Origin: Lantana camara
Taxonomy: Eukaryota > Streptophyta > Magnoliopsida > Lamiales > Verbenaceae
NCBI GenBank assembly: GCA_037501455.1
Contig: CM074859.1
Coordinates: forward strand, 92,214,894 to 92,278,893
Reading direction: 5' to 3'
Length of the DNA: 64,000 nt
Shown: one piece after another, positions 22,425 to 34,164 of the stretch
How the letters are laid out: the number at the start of each line of letters is the position of its first letter
How positions within the stretch are numbered: position 1 is the first letter of the stretch
Made by a program: the position numbers and the translations under genes
Notes under the pieces: model-generated
What the model saw: only the letters and a program-made list of their open reading frames with translations
The model's database searches: none
What the model was told of the DNA's origin: nothing

Positions 22425-23734
22425 CCATTAAATAATTTTCACAACTAAAAAACAATTCAAAAAAATCAACGTTATTTCAGTAAGTGTTTAAAATTTTTTT
22501 TTAATTCCCCTAATTTATACCAAAATACGTTAAGTTTATCCAATTAATTGGCATCAATTAATTAATTGAGATACTTATATTTCATTATTCCCTTAATTAC
22601 GTAGAGTTAATTAATTACATGACATAAATATTATATTATTAATTGTAAGTTTAAAAAATGCTAATGAGTGTATGGTTAATTATCAATCGGCCATATATAT
22701 TTATAAGATATAGATATAAATTTATTAAGTACTAATTTTTAATTTAATAAAATTAATTAATTGGATGGAGTAATTTAAGCAACTAATTAATTAATTCGCT
22801 TTTAAGAGATTAATTATATTGACACTCAATTAAAGCTCTTGAATTTATTTTATAATTTATGATTAGGATAAATAAAAATTAATTTATATCTCATAAAAGA
22901 ATTAATAATGAAATTATATCAAATAAGAAAAGATTTATTTTGGAACTACCAATAATAATCTTTTTAAATATTAAAAATAATTTAAAATTCTAAGAATTAC
23001 ACATTAGAAAAAAAAAAGTACACATAAAAAATATATTACGAATTTTGTCAAAGATAATTATTTTTCTTAATTACTATTTATTTTCATAATAAAATTATAT
23101 ACAAAAGAAGAATAAGTCAATTATATTTTTTTCTATTTAATTGAAAATCTAAAAAAAAACACAAAATATCATTCAGTCAAACTTGCCAAAAATAATTATT
23201 TTCCTTAGTTATTACTTATTTTCACAATAAAATAATATATAAAATAAAAATCAACCAATCACATTTTTTTATTTAATTGAAAATCTCAAAACACTTACAA
23301 AATTTCACATCATCAAAATGTACAGAAAGTCAAATAGTCAAATATGGTTTTCAAATAATATATAATAGTATAGATGTGTGTGTTTAAGTGTCATAATCTC
23401 GGGGATTTAGGATCTATACGATATAAACAGGTAAAGTCGGACTTTTAAACATATAAGTTAGTGGATTGGGAAATGATACGTAATATAGAAGATGATACAT
23501 ATACAGTATATTATTCATAACTCATTTTTTTTTTTCTTTCTTAAATTGGACATATAGTATGCGGATTATTTCGATTAGATGATGTATTAAATTAAGAAAA
23601 TAGTAAATTTGAAAATAAGGTACGAAAGATTATATGTAACCCCGTGAAAATCAATAATTTAATATTTGATTGGTCGCATTGTATACAAATTATTGTGTGA
23701 GGAAATTTGACTTTTTCTTTCCAATAAGATTTTG
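22425..23734. other. AT-rich spacer
   Basis: About 1.3 kb of very AT-rich sequence with no ORF, LTR or TIR that I can recognise. The only structure is a degenerate direct duplication at 23046-23320. Confidence 0.7.
23046..23320. repeat. Degenerate ~138-bp tandem duplication
   Basis: 23046-23183 and 23184-23320 share, in order, TAATTATTTT, ATTTTCA-ATAAAAT and ATTTAATTGAAAATCT, with many substitutions between. Two copies only. Confidence 0.55.
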
Positions 23735-23751
23735 GAAAGTATTAGACTATT
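23735..23751. repeat. LINE target-site duplication, left
   Basis: GAAAGTATTAGACTATT here equals 29794-29810. The last T is ambiguous because it merges with the poly(T) tail, so the duplication is 16 or 17 bp. Confidence 0.93.
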
Positions 23752-23788
23752 TTTTTTTTTACGCTCAAGCCCCCAACTAGGGGGAAAA

Positions 23789-26700
23789 CTATCCATTAGC
23801 ACGAATATCAGAGAGTACGAAGTTGAGAGCACACGAAGGAATGAGGTTTACACCAACAACGCTAGCCGAAGCTGCATTCCTAGCCAGGGAGTGAGCTACT
23901 TTATTCGCATCACGATAAATAAGGGAGAAATGAAGAGAATTGAAACAGCGAGTAAAAGAGCGAATATCCTCCACTAAATTCCCAAGAGAAGACGAATCTG
24001 ACCGGTTTTCCATAAGCTTGTGAAGAAGATTTTTGCAATCGCCTTCAACCACAATGTACTGCCACCCAAAGTCCCGGGCGAGCTTAAGGGCTGCAAGACA
24101 AGCAAGAGTTTCACCATGCTCCGGGTCGCAGGGGCAGCTTCGCCGAGCCATTTCCCATCCGAAACAAGAGCCAGCAGAGTCGTGAGCTACAATTCTAATA
24201 CCAATCTCCTTAGAGTTCTTGAAGATGGCTGCGTCGAAATTAATTTTAACCCATCCCGGCGACGGGTATACCCATCGGTTTGGAGGATGAGAGTGAACTC
24301 TATTGGTAGCCGTTTGGGATAGCTCCAGAAATACTGAACTGTAAGAAGAGGCAAAGGAGGCAATGTCCAGGGGCTTTTTGTTTGAGCCTTCTGTCAGCTT
24401 TATATTCCTATTGTTCCAAATAGCCCACATGGTGGTGAGGAACCTGCTTTGATCTCTGCTATCGAGGACGTTGAGAGCCTTCTCCAAGCCAATGGAGAAG
24501 TCGGATATCAGGTCGTTGATGATTCTAGATGGGATGTGTGAGAGGGCCCAGACCTGCCGGGAGAACGGACACTCAAGTAAGGCGTGTTTGCGATCTTCCA
24601 AGGCAGTGTCGCAAAGCGGGCAACCGGGGTTGGAGGGGCTACAATGGCGGACGCGAAGAGAGTCGGGGGTGGGTAGTATGTCATGAGCGGCGCGCCAAGC
24701 AAACATCTTGATTTTTTGGCTAACCTTGGTTGTCCAGATTTTGCTCCAAAGAGTGTGATTTTCGGCATTCGAGGATGAGCCGTAGGAAGCCGCGGCAATC
24801 TCCCGTGCGAGGTGGTAGGCGCTGCGAACTGAAAACTGGCCGTTTTTGGAGTAATGCCAAATCATCTGATCGTTCCTTCTAGAAGTACCAAGCGGGATGT
24901 CGAGAATAGAGTTTGTATCGTCGGGGTAGAAAGTGTCACAAACCAGATTAACATTCCAACCATTGCCATCGGGATTTAAGAGTTGATCCACTGTCTGGAG
25001 ATTTTCGACAACCGGAGTGAGTGGAGAGGGCCGAAAAGATGGGGGTTTCGAGATCCATGGATTGGTCCACATGAGAACATTTTCACCGCAGCCAGTTCTC
25101 CAGCGTGCTCCAGCTGAAATTATATAACGGGACTTACAAATGCTTCTCCAGGTGAAAGAGGGAGAACGTCCGATATTAGCATCGAGAAACTCTGAATAAG
25201 GAAAGTATCTGGCCTTATAGATTCTGCAGAGTAAGCTTTGAGGGTTCTGGAGGAGTCGCTATGCTTGTTTGGCGAGGAGAGCGAGATTGAAGATTTTTAG
25301 CTCACGAAATCCAAGCCCGCCCGTCTTTTTGCTTCCACACAGTTTGTGCCAAGAAAGCCAATGGAGCTTGCGATTGCCTCTGTTGTCCCAGAAAAAGTTG
25401 TAGATGATGGAGTTGAGTTCCCTAATGACGTTATCGGGAAGGAGAAAACAACTCATAGTAAAAGTGGGAAGGGCTTGAAGAACTGCTTTGATAAGAATTT
25501 CTTTGCCCGCTCTGGACAAGAATTTTTCTGAGTAGCCCTGAACTTTCTTACTGATTTTTTCACGAAGAGAAGCAAAAATGGCCTGTTTAGAGCGTCCAAC
25601 GATTGAAGGGAGGCCAAGATAAAGGTCGAGGTTGCCAACTCTAGTGATGCCTAGGTTATGTGCGAGAGCCCGTTGATTGGCTGGTGGGACATTTCTGCTA
25701 AAAGAGATGGAGGACTTCAAGAGGTTAACCACTTGTCCCGAGACTCTAGCGTATCTAGCAAGGACATTCTTAATTCACTCGATGGCAGTCGGGGTGGCCT
25801 GACCGCATACGAGGGTGTCGTCAGCAAAGAGAAGGTGAGATACTTTAGGGGCTCCACGATAAATGGCAATGCCAGATAGATTACCTTTAGATTCTTCTTC
25901 CTGCAAAAGGAATGAGAAATACTCTGTACAAAGTAGAAAGAGATACGGTGAGAGGGGATCTCCTTGGCGAAGACCCTGTCTCGGAGAAAGAGCTCCAAAT
26001 TTAGCGCCAACCAGGAGGAAAGAATATGAAACAGTAGACACGCACTTCATGATAAGGCCAACAAAAGAGGATGGAAAACCAAGGGTAATGAGAATTTTTT
26101 CCAAAAAATTCCACTCTACTCTGTCGTACGCCTTACTCATATCAAGTTTTAGGACGAAGACACCGTCTCGACCATTTTTCTTGCGCTTCAAAAAGTGATT
26201 TATTTCAAAGGCAATTAAAATATTATCAGTGATAAGGCGGTTTGAAATAAAAGCCGATTGAGAGCTTGAGACGATGTGGTCTAAGAGGGGTTTTAGGCGG
26301 TTTACGAGAACCTTTGAAGCAATTTTGTAGGCCACATTGCATAAGCTAATCGGACGAAATTGGGTGACAGTGTCTGGGTTTCGACATTTGGGAATAAGGA
26401 CAATATGAGTAAAGTTGATGTTATTGTCAAAAACACCATTATTAAGAAATTCAAGAACGAAAGAGGTAACATTGGATCCCACAATGTGCCAATAGTTCTG
26501 ATAGAAGATCGGGGGAAGGCCGTCGGAGCCAGGGGATTTCAAAGGATACATCTGAGAGATGGCTTTTTTAACCTCTGCTGGAGAGTAGGGTTGGGTGAGA
26601 CTCTGTTGCATGGCCCCTGTAACCCGAGGCTCCAATCCGTGTAGCGTCTCCTGTAGCTCAGAATCCGGACAGGATTCTGAAGAGAAGAGGTCAGAAAAAT

Positions 26701-27878
26701 AGCGTTCAATGATGCCCTTAATCTCATTCTTCTGGGTTCTGTGGATGCCATGTTCATCTTTAAGAGAAGTAATTTTGTTCGTTCTAGTCCATTGGGAGGC
26801 CTTGAGATGAAAAAATCTGGTGTTTTTGTCTCCTTTGGTGAGCCACCGTACTTTTGCCCTCTGTTTCCATTTGATCTCTTCGCGCCGTAAAAGTTCGTCA
26901 AACTCCGATTTGATTCTTTGTTCCTCCGAGGCCGCGAGTTCATCAATCGTGCCTTGTCTAAGGTCCGCTAGTTTAGATTCAAGTTCTTTGATCTTCTTCT
27001 CAATGCTGCCGAATTTGGCCCTGCTCCATCTGGTTAACTCAATTTTGCAATTTTTTGCATTTTCGAGTAAAGATTTTAGTTGCACCAACAATCGTTAATG
27101 ATCTCTCCATACTCAGCATCTCTCGCCGAAGCTGCTTCAAATTGAAAAATCCGTCTCTTATGATCTTTGGGGGTGGTAGTAGGATTAAGAGTGGTAATGA
27201 TAGGGCAATGGTCGGAACATGCAGAAGGCAAGTGGTTGACGATAGCCGATAGAAAGAGGTCACACCAGTCCTTTGAAGCAACGCTACGATCAAGTATACA
27301 TTTAATAGAGGTTGGTTTAGTGGGGTTCTTAATCCAAGTGAACGGGGGGTCATTGAATCCAAGGTCAATCAGGCCGGTATTTGCAATGCAATCCCGGAAA
27401 GCTCGAATTATACGATAGGCTCTGGGATTTCCCCCCTGTATTTCATTAGCTCTACTCACTTAATTAAAGTCGCCCGTGATAAGCCACGGTCTGCACGATT
27501 GCTTGCTTAATTGTTCAATTAATGCCCAAGAATTACGGCGTTTGCTCCAGTCTGGCTCTCCGTAGAATCCAGTGCATCTCCAGGTGATTGAGGGTGGGCC
27601 AGTGTCCACTGTTACATCAATGTGGTTTTTGGAATAGCTTTGCAAAGTGACGTTCAAATCGCGGCACCAAGGAGGGCGAGGCCTCCACTTCTACCAATAG
27701 AATCCACACAGAAACCATCTAAGTTTAAGGAGATTTTCAAGTGCTTGAATGTGTTTCTACCACATCTTATTTCGCTCAGGAAAACCATTGAGGGATTATA
27801 TTTCCGAACCAAGGCTCGGAGGGTACGAACTCGCCAGGGTCCCCCTAAACCCTGGCAGTTCCAACTTAAGACACTCAT
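23789..27878 (-). pseudogene. LINE ORF2: AP endonuclease, reverse transcriptase, RNase H, broken
   Basis: About 1,360 codons. The start at 27878 is chosen because LSWNCQGLGGP is the canonical first endonuclease motif; PWLITGDFN and SDHCPI follow. RT motifs: FRPISLCNVAYK, KLDMSKAYDRVEW, GLRQGDPLSPYLF and the catalytic FADD (HLLFADDTLV). Then a zinc-binding RVT region (IWTTKVSQKIKMFAWR, CPLCDTALEDRKHALLEC), and at the C-terminus a plant-type RNase H with INFDAAIF, GETLACLAAL, VEGDCKNL and RDANKVAHSLAR. Lesions: frameshift near 27668, stop at 27460-27462, frameshift near 27090, stops at 25775-25777 and 25259-25261. The reading is otherwise clean, so the copy died fairly recently. The protein would nick DNA and copy LINE RNA into the nick. 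Confidence 0.93.
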
Positions 27879-28631
27879 TGCTCTCGGCGGGGCTACAAAG
27901 CAACCACCGCCGTTTAAAATGTGGTATCAGGGAAGGGACTCGTCAGGGGGAGAAGATCGGGGGTGGGGAGAGAGGGGTTGGTTGGTGGTTTCGGAGACTT
28001 GGTTCTTGGGTTGTTTGGATTTTTACTTCTGAATTTGCGGATGGTGCTTTTGGTTGAGACTGTGGGTGAGAGAGATGGCATAGCTAAGGAGGTGTTTTCA
28101 AGTTCCTTGAGTGGTGAATTGTTCAGGTATGGGGAAGGGATTTGTTCGGATGGATTCAAGTTAGGGAAAATATGAGCAAGTTTGAGTCTTTAACGATCAG
28201 GGCTTGGACATCGGGATCTTGGTCGGGAGCAGGACAGGGTAGTTGCCTAAAGGAGTTCTGAGGAGGGAGAGTTGTGATGTGATTGTGGGGCACACGGGGT
28301 GATGTTGATTTCCAAGTGGGTTTTCGTGTTGGAGTTATTTATTTCATCTGGTTGGGGTTGTATTTGGTTATTGGAGCCGGATGGAGCAGAATGGAATTCT
28401 GGGTTTATGCTTTGGTCCACACGAGTTGTAAGGGTGGGGTGGGCCGAACTAAGGGGAGGTTTGGAAGATGGGCTTAAGGTGGTTTGAATTAAACCTGGTA
28501 CAGGAGTGTAATTGTTAGTTCTAATCAATGGGCTTTTAGAATTGGGCTCTTGTTCTCCATAATTAGAGCTAGGGTTAGTGGAGGTGGGTTGGAGAGGTGA
28601 CGTTGTTATTGGGTGAGAAGGCAGAACACTC

Positions 28632-29624
28632 TCATCTTGGTTCTGGAAAAACAGCTGTAGATAGCTGGCAATTCTGGAAGATAGAAGAGTTGGCTATGGT
28701 GGCTCCAATTGTAGGTAGCTGACAAATCTGGAAGATAGGAGAGTCCGCTATGGTGGCTCCAGCTGTAGATAACTGGCAAGACTTGGAGGTCGAGAAATTT
28801 CGTGGTGAGTGAAGGGAACAATGATTGTGCGGCGACGAGTTTTTCGGCAAGGCACTGTGGAGGCGTCGATCGTTGAGTTTATTCGGGGGAACCTCACGGA
28901 GCCAAGGGCCGAATGGATAGTCAGGATGTAGGTCTATGAACTCCGGAGGGTAATGGAGTTTGCAATACCGGTCGATGTGGTCGTATAATCTGCAAAGGAA
29001 GCAAAAATTGGAGAGTTTCTCGTAAGTGAATGAGATAATTAATTCTCTTCCACTAGGGCTTTTAAGCTTGATGAAACGGGGGAGAGGATTGAGCAGATTG
29101 ATAGAAACTCTGATACGTAGTGTATTGGGCCTGGTACGAGTTGATTTCTCAAGGTCCACCTCGACGAATTTACCGATCCTATTACCGATGAAAGCTGCCA
29201 TCTCTTTTGTTTTCCTATTGAAAGGGATTCCATGGGCATGAACGAAGAATTCGCACCAATCCAGATTAGTGTGTAAGGGGTTTTCATCTTCTCCAATCCT
29301 GTTGAGGATGATTGGGTATTTTTCGAAATTCCAGGGGGTGCCTTCAAGAACTCTCTTTAAGTCCAATTCATGTTGGAATATGATCAAGAATCTATCCTAG
29401 CCGAGTCTCTCTAATTCCATTCCCATCACCGCGTTGATGTCTTTCTTAATGGTGGATTTTAGGAAATCAAAGTGGATTGATCTTTTGGTGAAAACCCGCC
29501 CCACCAATTTGAGTGAGTTTCCATCTTCCACAGTGTCCCAGGTTTCTGCTGGGATATCGAAGCTGTCTGAGGTTTGGTCCGCAAATGAGAGAATTCTTTG
29601 TAGCCGATCAATTTCTCTGTCCAT
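28632..29624 (-). pseudogene. LINE ORF1: RNA-binding protein (DUF4283 + CCHC), broken
   Basis: Starts MDREIDRLQRILSF at 29624. An in-frame stop at 29397-29399 splits the N-terminal part from the DUF4283-like domain (IIFQHELDLKRVLEGTPW, DWCEFFVHAHGIP) and the zinc knuckle region FCFLCRLYDHIDRYC. Near its end a 57-60 bp nucleotide repeat gives imitated peptides around GATIADSPIFQICQLP. Downstream, 28631-27880 in shifted frames encodes proline/serine/asparagine-rich sequence that was probably the original C-terminal tail. ORF1 of plant L1 elements binds element RNA. Confidence 0.85.
28650..28782. repeat. Short tandem repeat within LINE ORF1
   Basis: Two and a bit copies of a ~57-60 bp unit with GCTATGGTGGCTCCA and TCTGGAAGATAG recurring. 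In frame it repeats about 19-20 residues of ORF1. Confidence 0.75.
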
Positions 29625-29793
29625 CTTTGTAGAGAGGGGAGAAAATCTGCAAGAGGGAGGGGAGGAGATTCAGGGCGAGAAAGGGGAAGGGGTTGCAGAA
29701 GAGAAGGAGCAGAAATAATGAATTTCTCTAACGGACTCGTAGTGGGAGAGGTAAGCTCTCATGCGAGAGAGTTTTTCTGGTGTTACAACGTTT

Positions 29794-29810
29794 GAAAGTA
29801 TTAGACTATT
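29794..29810. repeat. LINE target-site duplication, right
   Basis: Matches 23735-23751. Confidence 0.93.
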
Positions 29811-29935
29811 GGCCATGCTGACAGAGATTTCAAACGACCTTCTAATATTATTAGGAATATTCTAACTCGTTCTATTCAATGGAACTCCAATCAATGATTT
29901 AAGAGATTTATTAAATTTCAAAACAAATCAATGGA
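29811..29935. other. Short spacer between LINE and solo LTR
   Basis: 125 bp of AT-rich flank without coding. It ends in AAAAT (29936-29940), the duplication of the solo LTR. Confidence 0.7.
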
Positions 29936-29940
29936 AAAAT

Positions 29941-31870
29941 TGTTGGAAAACAGGAATCAGAAAGCAGCGGAAATTTAAAAAAATTTCCAACAAAAGGATC
30001 TTGGACTCGCAATCGTGAATCCGAATTCGTAGAGATTAGAAACTTACTTTTCAATAATCTTTCTTGAAGCGTTTCAAGCCACCCAAGAACGCTCTTCTCA
30101 CGGCTTGATCCCCTCTCCTTGGTAAAGCTCGAATCTTCAAAACTTCTAACTTGAAGCTCTCTAGAGATAGTCCACCAACTTGACTACAATCTAACTAGTA
30201 AGGATGCTAGTTCTCTAGTTAGTGTTTAGGCTTAATCTAGAGTTTATTTGATCTTGGAGAAAGGATGATGTTCAACACATGAACCAAAAGAAATCGTTCA
30301 ATCACTCTCAAGGGGAGCTCGAGCTCCCCTATATATAATTTGGGAGGGGTGGCCGAAAACCTAGTCCTTATGGACTAAGGATTTGGTCCCTCTCTCCTAT
30401 TACTTGATCATCAAGTAATTTCCAACTTTGACTTTGAATTCTAATTCAAATCAACTTTTAAGAGAGCTAAAATATCCAAACTCTTTTGGATATTATTATA
30501 CTTTATTTATTAATAAATAAATAACTTATTTATCTAATTAATTAATTCGTAATTAATTAAATAGATTATTTTTCTCCAAAATAAGACTTTCTTTTTAATT
30601 CAAAATTAAACCAAAGTCTATTAAATAATTAACACATTAATTATTTAATGTACAAATAATTATACACGTGTCCAGTGGGACACGTGTCCAGTCACGTGAC
30701 CCACACATGTGGTTTCACACGTGTGGAACCCTCTCGGCTCGATTAACTAATTTAATCATTTCAAAGCCCAACTCATGTAACCAAGTTGTTATGTGTGACC
30801 CTCTAGGTTCTCAATTCAATTAGCAGTGACCCTAATTAATTAATTCACTAATGAATTAATCAGTCCGCAGATTAAACGACCATAGTCTAGCAACAGGTGT
30901 TTAACCCCTAGCTAAATTGGAATGTATCGATTAGACAGAACCTTTAAGTCATTGATTCATGTGAGATACAATCCTCCTACTTACTATCTCTCAACCAAGA
31001 TGTAGGGTAAGGGAATAATCAGAACCCTAATAATCCGGTCTTAAAGCTAAGTGCATTTCATATCCATTTGATCTCAATCCAAGAAACCCTTTTCTTGATG
31101 TCTTGATCTACTGCTTTGGCCAAGGACTCCATATGGCATATGAATGACTTACACAATAAGAGATCACCTTGCAAATGCAAGTGTAGGTCCTTTCTTGATT
31201 CTCATTCACTTTCATGAGCCACTTGTGCAGCGCCAGCATAAGCCTTGAATCAGTTGTCTAAGGCGACACCCTTTAAAGCTTATACCTGAGACTACAGAGT
31301 TAACTCATAAAGTGACATGGAACCTCAAGTCAAAGGATCAATTAATCAAATCCATGACTCGTGAGATATTTCCTAATCTGGAAGTTTCCATTTATTGAAA
31401 TAGAAACTTCCTTTCCCATTTAGGAATCTTCTCACACGGGGCACCTTAGTGAACTTACTTATGGAAGCAAGCACCCTTATGTATCACGCACGTATCAACT
31501 ACACACTTTGCACCTCCATGAAACAAGGTGGTCCTTCTTAAGGGCGTGATCCCACACGCAAGCCTTAGAGGAGTCAGGTTGACACTCCCACTGTCTGTAG
31601 GACTCATCGACTTGGAGTACTTTATTAATCATGACTTATGTGAAATAGGGCTCGTTTCATAAACCATTTCACCTAAATGGTAGAGTCCTAAAGTCATCAG
31701 GATTAGGGGAGTTCTCATACATGCACAGCTAAAGTAAACACATACCAAACAAGAGCATATAAAGAAGTGTTGCCTTAATTCGTTATTTTATTCAAAGATT
31801 GTCTGTGATCACAATAAGGAAAAGTACAAAGCGGATATACAATCGGCTTTCTAGGGCACTATTCCTAACA
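29941..31870 (-). mobile_element. Solo LTR of the Copia-F family (TSD AAAAT)
   Basis: Starts TGTTGGAAAACAGG and ends CACTATTCCTAACA, matching the LTRs at 34687-36965 and 42479-44747, but 1930 bp long because it lacks about 350 bp present in those at 34848-35178. It is flanked by AAAAT (29936-29940 and 31871-31875) with no interior attached, so it is a solo LTR left by LTR-LTR recombination after insertion. It carries a TATA box (30330-30338, minus strand) and an ACGT cluster (30664-30724). Confidence 0.93.
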
Positions 31871-31875
31871 AAAAT
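31871..31875. repeat. Solo LTR target-site duplication, right (AAAAT)
   Basis: Equals 29936-29940. Confidence 0.9.
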
Positions 31876-31884
31876 CTCAGCTAG

Positions 31885-31922
31885 AAAATTGTCGGAATGT
31901 CTAATATACAACCGACGATTTT
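31885..31922. repeat. Inverted repeat AAAATTGTCGG / CCGACGATTTT
   Basis: Arms 31885-31895 and 31912-31922 pair at 10 of 11 positions. GTCGG-type inverted motifs are common near the ends of plant CACTA elements, but I see no CACTA terminus here, so the origin is open. Confidence 0.45.
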
Positions 31923-32691
31923 CCACGGACAACCAAAAATATTTTTAAAATAAAGAAACGGGGAATTAATGAACAATCCCTAATAAGGCAAAACATATAT
32001 CCTAAACCCCCAACTCAGAAAATAGCTTTATTAGATCCCTATTATCCTTTCCATTTTTTGTAAACCCCCCATATCTTGTAAAAGTACCATAATACCCTTA
32101 ATAAAATAAAGAAGGACACAAATATCCATTGTCTTCTTCCCGCGTCTAATGTTTTCTGCTTGACAGTAAACTCATCGGCCTCTTTTTCGGGGATCCATTT
32201 TCGGCGACTCTTTTCTGAAACCCCTTTCCGGCGGCCCTTTTCCGGTGACCCTATTCCGGTGATAAATAGGACGAATTAGCAATGGCGATTTTTATTCCGA
32301 TTAGATTGTTGTACCCACAAAAACTGCCTGTTGACTTTCTAAACACTATTTTATAATTTCTCGGTTTATTTTTCTTTAATTAGACAAACAGACCTTTCAA
32401 TAACTAATAAAATGAAAATTTACACTACAAACTTAATAGATTGTGATGCATTCCCGATGGGGCACTTGAATTAAATGAAAAGGTGCCTGCACTGTTTCCC
32501 GTAGTTTGACCGTCCAATATTGCAGAGGTGACAACGAAGGGGTGCGACGATAGGTTTCCAGTCTAATCACCTTTATTAATATCTTGCCCTATATGTTGAA
32601 ATTTTGCACATTTTCATCCCCATTTCATCACCTCTAAGAAGTCTCTTCTTCTCTTTCTCTCCCAGATCTTGAATACTTGATAAACAAAGTC
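31923..32691. other. Non-coding stretch upstream of the intron-bearing pseudogene
   Basis: No ORF. At about 32190-32265 there are four degenerate copies of a TTTTCCGGCGACCC-like motif. 32634-32670 is pyrimidine-rich (CTTCTTCTCTTTCTCTCCC), as in many plant 5' leaders, directly before the ATG at 32692. Confidence 0.5.
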
Positions 32692-33337
32692 ATGAATCAC
32701 CCTCCAACACCCATTAAGGGTGAGGTCGAAGCCTACATGGTTGAACGTCTTCGGCTATATACTGCAGACAACGAAATCAACCGGCTAGAAGTCTTCGAGA
32801 GAGGGTTGTTTAATGTGTCGTTTGATTTGTCACAATGATTCCAACGACAATACTGGCCCCGAGATGTTGTAGAAGCGGTGAAAGCATTCCGGATAAAATT
32901 TTACGAGTTTCGTAGATTCTTGCAGTGTCCTGGAGTTCAAATGGGTAATGATCGTATTCATGCCCAAATTGATACCCTGACATATTATCGAGGTAATAGC
33001 CATGTTGTAAGTCGAATTCATACTCAATCCCTTTTTCTTTTTTTTTGTTCATTATTTAATGTTCAATTTTACATAGGTCATTCGCCGGGATTCTAGGGTC
33101 ATGGCGCGTGGATGCCGTTATTACGATGATCTTAGGTTTATCTTCAAAGTACGGCAGGCACACCTTTTGGAGGGCGAAAAGGAGCACCTCCACGCGTACC
33201 ACATTGAAGGTAGAGACTCAGACCCCGAGTCCTTTGACAGCCCAAATTACCCCGGATATGAATACTCTGAGGAGAGTGTTAATTCCAACATCCCTCAGGA
33301 TGACCCGGATGAGGTTAATCAGTTTCCTCCCCTATAA
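32692..33337 (+). pseudogene. Two-exon gene relic of unknown function
   Basis: Exon 1 is 32692-33006 (105 codons from ATG). A 70-bp intron, 33007-33076, has good plant borders (GTT/GTAAGT and TTTTACATAG/GTC). Exon 2 is 33077-33337, in phase, ending TAA. The only defect I see is a TGA at 32836-32838 (codon 49), in a context where a tryptophan codon would fit. The product would be about 190 residues: a charged N-terminal half (EAYMVERLRLYTADNEINRL, YWPRDVVEAVKAFRIKFYEF), a basic segment across the splice (VIRRDSRVMARGCRYYDDL), and an acidic, serine-rich tail ending VNQFPPL. I do not recognise the family. It has no RT, integrase or transposase motif. It may be a host gene, a captured gene fragment, or an accessory ORF of a DNA transposon. 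Confidence 0.55.
33007..33076 (+). other. Predicted intron of the unknown pseudogene
   Basis: GTAAGT donor, T-rich interior, TACATAG acceptor, 70 bp. Removing it joins two open frames in phase 0. Confidence 0.6.
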
Positions 33338-33529
33338 AATTTATTGTTTGTAGATTGTTTAATGTTTAAATATTACTGTTCGTTTGATTGTAGTGTATAT
33401 TACTGGTTTTGTAATGAAATGTTTATTATTGGTGGTAATAAATTTCGTGCAGGGCACTATGTTTATTGTTGTTTGATTATAGTATATGAAAATAGATAAA
33501 CTGATAAACTGATGAAATATATGACAGTT

Positions 33530-34160
33530 GATATATCCTGTGAGTAAACAGATTGTTGAGTAATGGTATGGTCATTTGAAAGTGCAGATTGTTAATTGTG
33601 TGGTCATCTGAAACTAAAAGTGCAGTTTGTCGAGTAAATAAGAATATGAAGTAGAACTAAAATTCCAGATTGTTGAGTAAATAAGAATATGGGGTAGAAC
33701 TAAAAGTGCAGATTGTTAAGTAATTGTGTGGTCATCTGAAACTAATTCTGCAGTTTGTCGAGTAAATAAGAATATGAGGTAGAACTAAAATTCTAGATTG
33801 TCGAGTAAATAAGAATATGGGGTTTTAGTGCAGATTGTTGAGTAATTGTGTGGTCATCTGAAACTAATTTTGCAGTTTGTCAAGTAAATAAGAATATGGG
33901 GTAGAACTAAAATTCCAAATTGTTGAGTAAATAAGAATATGGGGCAGAACTAAAAGTGCAGATTATTGAGTAATTGTGTGGTCATATGAAACTCTACAGT
34001 TTGTCGAGTAAATAAGAACATGAGGTAGAACTAAAATTCCAGATTGTTGAGTAAATAAGAATATGGGGTAGAACTAAAAGTGCAGATTGTTGAGTAATTG
34101 TGTGGTCATCTGAAACTAATTCTGCAGTTTGCCGATTAAATAAGAATATGGGGGTTGAGT
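33530..34160. repeat. Minisatellite 1, ~121-128-bp unit, about five copies
   Basis: The anchor GTGTGGTCATCTGAAACT recurs at about 33599, 33727, 33848, 33976 (one substitution) and 34099. Between anchors are sub-repeats of CAGATTGTTGAGTAA and AGTAAATAAGAATATG, so the unit is itself built from a shorter motif. No coding. Confidence 0.85.
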
Positions 34161-34164
34161 AAAT

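Larger units (their letters stand above)
23752..29793 (-). mobile_element. Full-length L1-type LINE retrotransposon, about 6.0 kb
   Basis: Read on the minus strand: 5' UTR (29793-29625), ORF1, ORF2 (endonuclease, RT, zinc-binding region, RNase H), a short 3' UTR (23788-23762) and a poly(A) tail seen as T's on the plus strand before 23761. The 16-17 bp duplication on both sides shows insertion by target-primed reverse transcription and that the 5' end is not truncated, which is uncommon for LINEs. Both ORFs carry a few point lesions. Confidence 0.93.

Noticed and set aside
27622..28175. Plus-strand frames of 84-136 codons opposite the LINE
   Set aside because: They lie antisense to the endonuclease and ORF1 tail, with no motif of their own. 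They are shadows of the minus-strand coding sequence.
31885..31922. CACTA transposon end
   Set aside because: Only one GTCGG-type inverted motif is present, with no CACTA terminus and no 3-bp duplication. Recorded as a plain inverted repeat.
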